Shown: positions 16,367 through 21,853 of the stretch, in pieces
Numbering within the stretch: position 1 is the first letter of the stretch
Layout: each line of letters opens with the position of its first letter
From: Nonomuraea africana
Lineage (GTDB): Bacteria > Actinomycetota > Actinomycetes > Streptosporangiales > Streptosporangiaceae
Assembly: GCF_014873535.1 (NCBI RefSeq)
Contig: NZ_JADBEF010000001.1
Span: forward strand, 62,001-126,000
Direction: 5' to 3'
Length of the DNA stretch: 64,000 nt
Made by a program: the position numbers and the translations under genes
Notes under the pieces: generated by a model
The model's input: the letters and a program-made list of their open reading frames with translations, nothing else
Told to the model about the DNA's origin: nothing
Databases searched by the model: none

Positions 16367-16689
16367 CGAGAACCTCCTGAGGAGTAGAGCACGAAGAGGT
16401 TTCCAGAGGGGTCGCGCAGGACCGCGCGCGTCTCGTGCGGGCCGGCCTCGGGGCCGCGCACCAGCGCGCCGCCCCTGTCCAGCAGATCCCGTACGGCCGG
16501 CGCCACGTCCGCCACCTTGAGGCAGACGGCGGTGGCGTCGGTCAGGTGCTCGTCGGGTCCCGCCAGCCCGATGCCGCCCTCCAGCAACGCGAACCGGTCG
16601 CCGTCCCTGAATCTCACGGGCAGCCCATAGAACTCGATCGCCTTGCCGACGTCGTCCACGGGGATGAATACGTTCACCCGGGCCTCCAT
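16363..16689 (-). CDS. VOC (glyoxalase/bleomycin-resistance fold) protein
   Basis: 108 aa, a single VOC module of two beta-alpha-beta-beta-beta repeats: VNVFIPVDDVGKAIEFYG at the start and AVLRDPSGNLFVLYS at the end. VOC proteins are metal-dependent isomerases, lyases or epimerases; methylmalonyl-CoA epimerase is one CoA-related example. Its position inside an acyl-CoA operon suggests action on a CoA thioester. It starts at ATG 16689, 16 bases inside the DUF35 gene, and overlaps the following ligase by four bases. Confidence 0.8.
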   Translation of the reverse strand: MEARVNVFIPVDDVGKAIEFYGLPVRFRDGDRFALLEGGIGLAGPDEHLTDATAVCLKVADVAPAVRDLLDRGGALVRGPEAGPHETRAVLRDPSGNLFVLYSSGGSR

Positions 16690-17024
16690 TGCGGTAGTTC
16701 GTCGCGGAACGTCACCCGGACCGGCATGCCGATGCGCACCCGCTCGGGCGGGCAGTCCACCACCTGGCCGAGCACGCGCGCCCCCTCCGGCAGGTCCACC
16801 CAGGCCAGCACGTACGGCCCCCGCCCGCTGAACCCCTTGACGAACGAGCGGTGGACCACGGTGAAGGTGTGCACGACGCCTTCGCCGCTGACCGGCTCGA
16901 AGGGGAGGTCGGCACCGCCGCACCAGGGGCATTCGACGGCGGGCAGGTGCACGCGGCGCTCGCAGGCCGTACATCGTTGAATGACCAACTCGCCGCGCGC
17001 GCAGGCGGCCCAGTAGGCGTCCAT
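16674..17024 (-). CDS. DUF35 / Zn-ribbon OB-fold protein
   Basis: 116 aa. The N-terminal zinc ribbon is CTACERR...CPWCGG (Cys pairs near residues 18-21 and 33-36), followed by an OB fold (VVHTFTVVHRSF, GPYVLAWVDLPEGARVLGQV). DUF35 proteins bind thiolases or aldolases acting on acyl-CoA, for example the Ltp2 partner in steroid breakdown. No thiolase gene is next to it. It is first in the minus-strand operon. The palindrome copy at 17033-17052 sits nine bases upstream of the ATG, so a leaderless or very short-leader transcript under repressor control is likely. Confidence 0.85.
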   Translation of the reverse strand: MDAYWAACARGELVIQRCTACERRVHLPAVECPWCGGADLPFEPVSGEGVVHTFTVVHRSFVKGFSGRGPYVLAWVDLPEGARVLGQVVDCPPERVRIGMPVRVTFRDELPQWRPG

Positions 17025-17032
17025 CGCCTGCC

Positions 17033-17052
17033 AAGCTAGCGCACGCTTGGTT
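17033..17052. promoter_or_regulatory. 20-bp palindromic operator, copy 2 (DUF35 operon)
   Basis: AAGCTAGCGCACGCTTGGTT matches the reverse complement of the site at 5041-5060 at 19 of 20 positions. It ends nine bases before the DUF35 start codon in the same geometry. The two operons probably form one regulon. Confidence 0.7.
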
Positions 17053-17163
17053 GGGTCACAAGAGCGGGCCACGGTCTGTCTGGCAAAACGATCAACTGCT
17101 CGGATCGCCTGGTAGGAGACTTCTCGGGATCGGCGGGAGTCCAGGGGCGATAACATCACGATC

Positions 17164-17631
17164 GTGGCGGACTGGGAACTTCGGCCGGCTTCGGTGGCGG
17201 ACGTCGAGGCGGTGGCCGAGTTGCGGGCTGCGGTGCTGAGGCCGGACCTCATGCGGCTCGGACGGTACGACGCGCAGCGTGTGCGGCAGCGACTGCGGGA
17301 CGGGTTCACGCCGGCACACACCTGGATGATCGAGGTGGGTGGCGCCTTGGCCGGGTGCGTGGCGCTGCGGCCGGCGAAGGACACCTACTGGCTGGAGCAC
17401 TTCTACCTGGACCCCGGTTTGCAAGGCAGGGGCATCGGTTCTGCCGTACTGAGCAGGCTGCTGGAACGGTGCGACCGCGAAGCCGCCGCGGTCCGACTGA
17501 ACGTGCTGCAGGGCAGTTCGGCCCGCCGGTTGTACGAGCGGCACGGGTTCACGGTTGAGACCGAGGACGAGGTGGACGTATTCATGGTGCGCGACCCGGT
17601 CCCGGCCTGGCGATGGCCTCGCGGGAACTGA
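17164..17631 (+). CDS. GNAT-family N-acetyltransferase
   Basis: 155 aa from GTG 17164. It has the GNAT fold with acetyl-CoA pyrophosphate loop LQGRGIGSAVLSRLL near residues 86-100, preceded by the strand LEHFYLDP and followed by RLNVLQGSSARRLYERHGF, the typical C-terminal motif B. It transfers an acetyl group from acetyl-CoA to an amine; the substrate is unknown. The gene ends one base before the end of the convergent kinase gene. Confidence 0.87.
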   Translation: MADWELRPASVADVEAVAELRAAVLRPDLMRLGRYDAQRVRQRLRDGFTPAHTWMIEVGGALAGCVALRPAKDTYWLEHFYLDPGLQGRGIGSAVLSRLLERCDREAAAVRLNVLQGSSARRLYERHGFTVETEDEVDVFMVRDPVPAWRWPRGN

Positions 17632-17632
17632 C

Positions 17633-19477
17633 CTAGGAGTCCTCCTGCCGGGGCAGGTCGCCTCCCTCAGGAGCGCCCTGGTGGGTCGGGTTCCCGTCGG
17701 GTTCGGGCTCCCCGGTGGGTGCCTCGGGTGGCTCGGAGGTCAGCTTCGGCGCGGGGGCGGTCGAGGGCGGGTCGGGAACAGCGGCGGGCGCCGTGGTCGA
17801 AGACGAGGAGGCGGGCGGGGTGGCGCCGGCGGTCGTGGACGAGGACGTCGGGGCCGACGAGCCGGCGGACGGGCTCTCGCACGGCGGGCCGTCCACCGGC
17901 ACCTCGGAGATTTGCGGCCCGTTGGCCGCCGCCCGCTCGGTCTGCACGATGAGCCCGAAGTGGGCGCGCTTCCCGCACGCCACCGGGCCGAGGTCGCGCA
18001 GCACCGGAACGGTGTAGGCGGTCTTGCCCGACAGCTCCTTGACCTCCTCGTGGAGGGTGCGGGCGGGGCCGTCGCCGTCCCTGCGGGTGTAGCTGACGCG
18101 CAGCCGCACCGGGCCCGTGCCCTCGGCGGCCACCTTCACCGCGCCCGCCGACCCGCTCCAGCCGACGATGTCGGCCGACTTGACCGCGGGCGACAGCGCG
18201 GCCGCCCTCCCGGACGTCGTGGTGGGGGAGGGAGCGGGCGGAGGCGGCGCCGTGTTCCCGGGCGTTGTCGGCCTGGGCGTTGTCAGCCTGGGTGTCGTCC
18301 TGGGCGTGGTTCTGGGCGCCGCGCTCGTCGGCGGCGCCGTGCTTCTCGGCGCTTGGGGGACGGGGCGTCTGGTCGCCGTCGCCGCGGGCTTCGAGTTGAC
18401 GGGGGTGGCCCCCAGCTCGAAGGGGGATTTCGGCGGAGGCGCGAGGAAAGTGCCGGGGCCGGGGGGCAGCCGCCCGCCGCTGAGCAGCAGCGCGATCAGC
18501 GTCGCGGCCAGCGCGCCGCCCGCGATCCACAGGTGCGGCGGCAGCCTGGGCATCCGCCACCGCCTGGCCAGCGTGCCCCTGACCGGCGCCTCCTGCGGGG
18601 AAGCGGGGTTGGCCAGCGGGTAGTGCAGCGCGAGCAGCGTCGCCAGCTCGCCCAGGTGCCTACGCCCCCGCTTCTCCCACTCCGCGCCGTACCCGGCGAC
18701 CGCGGCCACCTCGAGCTCGGCGACGAACTCCCTGGCCGAGCGGGGCCGTCCAGCGGGATCCTTGGCCAGCCCGCGCCGTAACAGCTCGCGCACCGCCTCG
18801 GGAACCACCTCCACCGGCACCGGCTCCACCAGGTGCTTGTCGCGCAGCGCCGCCACGTCGGGCGCCCGGTACGGCTGCCGCCCCGTGACGCACTCGAACA
18901 GCACGCAGGCCGCCGCGTACAGGTCGGCCAGCACGCCCGCCGTCCCCTGCGTCCACAGCTCGGGCGCCATGTACGGCGGGCTGCCCGCCGGCACCCCTGG
19001 CTCCTCGACGTGCACCGCGAGGCCGAAGTCGGCCAGCTTGCTGGTGCCGTCCGCCTGGACCAGTAGGTTCTCCGGCTTCACATCCCTGTGCGCGATGCCC
19101 CGCTCGTGGGCGGCGGCCAGCCCGAGCAGCGTCCCCTTCAGCACCGCCAGGGCGGCCTCGGGGCTGGTCCGCCGGTGCTCGGACAGGATCGTCCGCAGCG
19201 ACACCCCGTCGACCAGCTCCATCACCACAGCGGTCCTGGTCGGGGTCTCGACGTACTCGTAGAACCGCACGACGTTCGGATCGTCGATCTCCACGAGGCC
19301 CGGCGTCTCGGCCCGGAAGCGGGCCATGAACTCCTCGTCCCTGCGCAGCGTCGCGTTCAGGTACTTGATCGCCACGTAGGCGCCCGTGGACTGGTAGGTG
19401 GCGAGGAACACCCGGCCCGTACGGCCGGCGCCCAGCTGACGTACTTCGCGGTAACCCGGAACCAATCCAGCCCCCAT
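17633..19477 (-). CDS. Transmembrane Ser/Thr protein kinase
   Basis: 614 aa. The kinase domain is about residues 8-260: Gly loop GAGRTGRV, catalytic Lys38 (VAIKYL), HRDVKPEN with Asp132, and DFG at 150-152 (ADFGLAV). A membrane helix is predicted at 316-333. A Pro/Thr-rich linker and an extracytoplasmic beta-rich domain of about 120 residues follow, then a second Ser/Thr/Pro-rich tail. This is the PknA/PknB-type topology, with no PASTA repeats. The external domain is shared in style with kinase 45369-47123. All catalytic residues are intact. Confidence 0.88.
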   Translation of the reverse strand: MGAGLVPGYREVRQLGAGRTGRVFLATYQSTGAYVAIKYLNATLRRDEEFMARFRAETPGLVEIDDPNVVRFYEYVETPTRTAVVMELVDGVSLRTILSEHRRTSPEAALAVLKGTLLGLAAAHERGIAHRDVKPENLLVQADGTSKLADFGLAVHVEEPGVPAGSPPYMAPELWTQGTAGVLADLYAAACVLFECVTGRQPYRAPDVAALRDKHLVEPVPVEVVPEAVRELLRRGLAKDPAGRPRSAREFVAELEVAAVAGYGAEWEKRGRRHLGELATLLALHYPLANPASPQEAPVRGTLARRWRMPRLPPHLWIAGGALAATLIALLLSGGRLPPGPGTFLAPPPKSPFELGATPVNSKPAATATRRPVPQAPRSTAPPTSAAPRTTPRTTPRLTTPRPTTPGNTAPPPPAPSPTTTSGRAAALSPAVKSADIVGWSGSAGAVKVAAEGTGPVRLRVSYTRRDGDGPARTLHEEVKELSGKTAYTVPVLRDLGPVACGKRAHFGLIVQTERAAANGPQISEVPVDGPPCESPSAGSSAPTSSSTTAGATPPASSSSTTAPAAVPDPPSTAPAPKLTSEPPEAPTGEPEPDGNPTHQGAPEGGDLPRQEDS

Positions 19478-19532
19478 GCGCGCGCGTGCTCAATGGTTCG
19501 ACGGTCTCACCCGGGGTTCCGGTTGTCACGAG

Positions 19533-19658
19533 TCACACTATTTCGCCAAACGTAAACGAGAATGACGCTCCGTAGCCGGACCTGGTGGTCTCGACCGGAC
19601 GGCTGGGCCTGGCCACCGCGGGCGCCGAGGTGGCGCGGAGCACCTTCTCGTCGTCCAT
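19533..19658 (-). CDS. 41-aa peptide with aromatic C-terminus (possible RiPP precursor)
   Basis: Start ATG 19658, stop 19533-19535. A GAGGA ribosome site lies 10 bases upstream and the gene begins 29 bases after the hydrolase fragment. The first 27 residues are charged and Pro-rich (MDDEKVLRATSAPAVARPSR) and end SGYGASFSFTFGEIV at the C-terminus, an alternating aromatic/small pattern. Third-position GC is very high over the first 30 codons, which supports coding. The charged leader plus short patterned tail is reminiscent of ribosomal peptide precursors, but no maturase gene adjoins. It could also be a remnant of a larger gene. Confidence 0.5.
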   Translation of the reverse strand: MDDEKVLRATSAPAVARPSRPVETTRSGYGASFSFTFGEIV

Positions 19659-19687
19659 GGTGCTGTCGTCCTCAGCTGGGGGAGTTC

Positions 19688-19957
19688 TCAGCGAACGACA
19701 GTGTCGGTGCCGAGGAGCTTGCGGATGAAGGCGGTGGAGATCTCCAGCGCCGCCTGGTTGGCATGCGTGTCGCGCAGCAGGTCGACCATCATGAAGTCGT
19801 GCACGATCCCCTGCAAGCGGATCGCCGTGACGGGCACACCCGCTTCGCGCAGCTTGGCGGCACAGGCCTCGCCCTCGTCGCGCAGCACGTCGGCCTCGCC
19901 GGTCAACACGAGCGCGGGTGGCAGCCCCCTGAGGTCGTCGAGCCCGGCGCGCAGCGG
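19688..19957 (-). pseudogene. C-terminal fragment of an alpha/beta hydrolase (esterase/lipase)
   Basis: The open frame covers 89 codons to the stop. It matches the C-terminal third of HSL-type hydrolases: DDLRGLPPALVLTGEADVLRDEGE with the catalytic Asp, then GIVHDFMM with the catalytic His. The frame is closed upstream by a TGA at 19958-19960, and the nucleophile domain is missing. The fragment abuts a sulfatase remnant, so a deletion has joined two unrelated genes. Confidence 0.75.
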
Positions 19958-20187
19958 TCACGCGGGGCGAAGAGCTGCTCGCGGCCGTCGCCGCTGCGCC
20001 ACACGACTTCCACCGGCCGTCGGTCAGCCAGTGCACGCTGCCCGCCATGGACATGACGTGCTCCACGTGCTCGCCGTGCAGCAGTTCGCGCCTGCCGTCC
20101 GCCGGCACGCCGCGCCCCTCGGCGGCGGCGGGCACCGGCAGCTCCGCCAGGCCCAGCAGCGTGGACGTCGCGAGTCTCGTGTTCGGG
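19958..20187 (-). pseudogene. C-terminal remnant of a sulfatase (frameshifted)
   Basis: In one frame the sequence reads TLLGLAELPVPAAAEGRGV and then ELLHGEHVEHVMSMAG and SVHWLTDGRWK. This is the typical region after the core of arylsulfatase-type proteins. Around 20005 a one-base loss shifts the frame, and the continuation VWRSGDGREQLFAPRD appears in the next frame. It has no start and no catalytic Cys/Ser motif. It is joined directly to the hydrolase fragment. Confidence 0.6.
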
Positions 20188-20694
20188 TCAGGGCTGGTAC
20201 GGCCGCAGGCGCGGCCACCAGCCCGGCACCTGCGAGCGATACCTGTCGTAGTCGGGGCCGAACTTCGTCCGCAGTGTCGGCTCCTCGTACCAGCGGACGA
20301 ACGAGACGACGGGGATCGCCAGCACCGCGACGTAGAGCAGCAGCGAGGGCTGGCCGAGCAGCAGCGCCTGCCCGATGACCGCCGCGAAGACGGCCACGTA
20401 CATGGGGTTGCGCACGTGCCGGTAGAGGCCGCCGACGACCAGCCGTTCGGGCGGCGCGAGGGGGATCGGCGTGCCGAACCCCTCGACCACGAACCGCACG
20501 AACGCGTTGACCAGGACCGCCAGCCCGGCCAGGACCAGGAGCGCCCCGAGGGCCCTGAGCGGGATCATCGCCCACGCGGGCAGCGGGGCGCGCGGCTCCC
20601 AGCCGGTGATCCACCATGGGACGAGGACGGCGACGGTGCCGGGCGCGACGGCGAAGAAGACGGTGCTGATGACGGCCGCGGGTGTCTTGCGCAT
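20188..20694 (-). CDS. Isoprenylcysteine carboxyl methyltransferase-family membrane protein
   Basis: 168 aa with four to five membrane helices. The ICMT/PEMT signature GLYRHVRNPMYVAVF is at about residues 88-103, and the cytoplasmic tail RWYEEPTLRTKFGPDYDRYRS lies near the C-terminus. Bacterial members are SAM-dependent methyltransferases of lipids or small molecules in the membrane; the substrate is unknown. It is preceded by dyads at 20710-20747. It is the last intact gene before the hydrolase/sulfatase scar. Confidence 0.82.
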   Translation of the reverse strand: MRKTPAAVISTVFFAVAPGTVAVLVPWWITGWEPRAPLPAWAMIPLRALGALLVLAGLAVLVNAFVRFVVEGFGTPIPLAPPERLVVGGLYRHVRNPMYVAVFAAVIGQALLLGQPSLLLYVAVLAIPVVSFVRWYEEPTLRTKFGPDYDRYRSQVPGWWPRLRPYQP

Positions 20695-20709
20695 GAGACC
20701 ACCTGTCCA

Positions 20710-20747
20710 ACGCCGAAATTCACTATGTGATGAGTTTAAGTCGGCGT
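20710..20747. promoter_or_regulatory. Nested dyads upstream of the ICMT-like gene
   Basis: Outer arms ACGCCGA (20710-20716) and TCGGCGT (20741-20747) enclose an AT-rich 24-base segment. That segment contains an inner palindrome TCAC-TAT-GTGA (20720-20730). It looks like an operator within the promoter of the methyltransferase gene, whose start is at 20694. Confidence 0.4.
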
Positions 20748-20757
20748 CGAAAGGGGG

Positions 20758-21204
20758 TCAATCGGACGTGGTCCCTGCCCTCGTGTCAGCGATCCTGGCC
20801 GCGCGCGGCGCGCTCCTGGAGGGGGCGCCTGGACGGCGGGCGGCGACCAGGCCCAGCGCGCCGATGACGAGCAGCGGCCAGCTGCCCGTCACGGGGAAGT
20901 AGATGACAGACAGCGGCACGCCGATGATCAGCATGTACCACCCCACCTGCGCGGGCAGCCGGCCCGTCGTCCGCGCCACGTGCTGGGCGAGTGTGCCGAT
21001 GGCGAGGAGCGCGACGCCGGAGGCCATGAACCAGATGGTCGCCTCGTGCACGAAGTAGTCGGGCGCCTCGGTGTCCACGTTGGTTCTGAAGAAGCCCTCT
21101 CTCGCGATCACCGCCCACGAGTTGGGCTGGGCGAACGCCCATACGAAGTGGAGCAGCGCGGTCGCGATGATCAGCCGGGGCACCCAGCGGGTCAGTCCGT
21201 TCAT
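20758..21204 (-). CDS. DUF6463-like four-helix membrane protein
   Basis: 148 aa with four predicted membrane helices (RLIIATALLHFVWAF; TIWFMASGVALLAIGTLA; GWYMLIIGVPLSVIYF; WPLLVIGALGLVAA). It starts at ATG 21204, overlapping the stop of the upstream TetR gene (ATGA), so the two are translationally coupled. The organisation TetR then small membrane protein is shared with the locus at 38-40 kb. The function is unknown; the family assignment rests on helix pattern and motifs only. Confidence 0.65.
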   Translation of the reverse strand: MNGLTRWVPRLIIATALLHFVWAFAQPNSWAVIAREGFFRTNVDTEAPDYFVHEATIWFMASGVALLAIGTLAQHVARTTGRLPAQVGWYMLIIGVPLSVIYFPVTGSWPLLVIGALGLVAARRPGAPSRSAPRAARIADTRAGTTSD

Positions 21205-21758
21205 TCGGTCGGCCTCCGTTCCTCGGGCATCAGGCGCAGGGCCAGTGCGTAGATCTCCCGCAGCTCGTCGGCGGGGACGGGCGGGACCACCTGCTGGGCC
21301 CCGACGAGTACCAGGTAGAGCAGGCGCGCCATCGGCTCGGCCTCGGCCTCGCGGCCGCCGAGCTCCCGCCACAGCGAGCGCACGTAGTCGACGCGGAGCT
21401 GGTCGACCCGTCGCTGCAGCGCGTGGACCTCGGTGTCCTGCAGCGCCCACGCGCGCACGGCGATCTCCAGGTCATAGCTCGCGCCCTTGTCATCGAGCAC
21501 CAGGTTGGCCAGGTGGTCCAGCTTCGCCTGGGCGGAGGCTCCCGCGCTCTCGGCACCGTCGATGTAGCGCCCCGTGTGCTCGGCCTCGAAGTGCTTGAGC
21601 AAGTCGGTCTTGAACCCGGCCATGCCCCTGAAGTGGTGGTAGAAGGAGCCCTTGGTCAGGTTGAGCCGGGCGCACAGCCGCTCGATGGTCAGCGCCGGCG
21701 CGCCCTCCTCGCTCAGGACCGTCAGGCCCGCTTCCAGCCAGTCGCGTTTGCTCGCCAT
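21201..21758 (-). CDS. TetR family regulator
   Basis: 185 aa from ATG 21758. The HTH lies at residues 5-50 (DWLEAGLTVLSEEGAPALTIERL in two parts: DWLEAGLTVLSEEG and LTIERLCARL, then NLTKGSFYHHFRG). It is followed by a helical ligand domain. It is co-transcribed with the DUF6463-like gene through a four-base overlap. A TACCAT-N5-ATGGTA palindrome 12 bases upstream of the ATG is probably its own operator. A frame extension upstream of 21758 crosses that operator and was not used. Confidence 0.87.
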   Translation of the reverse strand: MASKRDWLEAGLTVLSEEGAPALTIERLCARLNLTKGSFYHHFRGMAGFKTDLLKHFEAEHTGRYIDGAESAGASAQAKLDHLANLVLDDKGASYDLEIAVRAWALQDTEVHALQRRVDQLRVDYVRSLWRELGGREAEAEPMARLLYLVLVGAQQVVPPVPADELREIYALALRLMPEERRPTE

Positions 21759-21769
21759 GTCGCCGTCCG

Positions 21770-21786
21770 TACCATACGGAATGGTA
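21770..21786. promoter_or_regulatory. TetR operator TACCAT-N5-ATGGTA
   Basis: Perfect six-base arms lie immediately upstream of the TetR/DUF6463 operon. A related dyad beginning with the same TACCAT half-site and ending CGGTA lies at 39849-39865 by the second TetR/DUF6463 locus. Confidence 0.55.
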
Positions 21787-21853
21787 TGGACGATCAGGAG
21801 GCCGCCAGGGGGATCTCGAAGTGAACGGTCTGGAAGGTGCACTCAGTTCCCGG

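Noticed and set aside
17633..19477. Possibility that the kinase beside the 41-aa peptide is a lanthipeptide synthetase (LanKC/LanL)
   Set aside because: The protein has an ordinary Ser/Thr kinase, a membrane helix and an external domain; there is no lyase or LanC-like cyclase domain.
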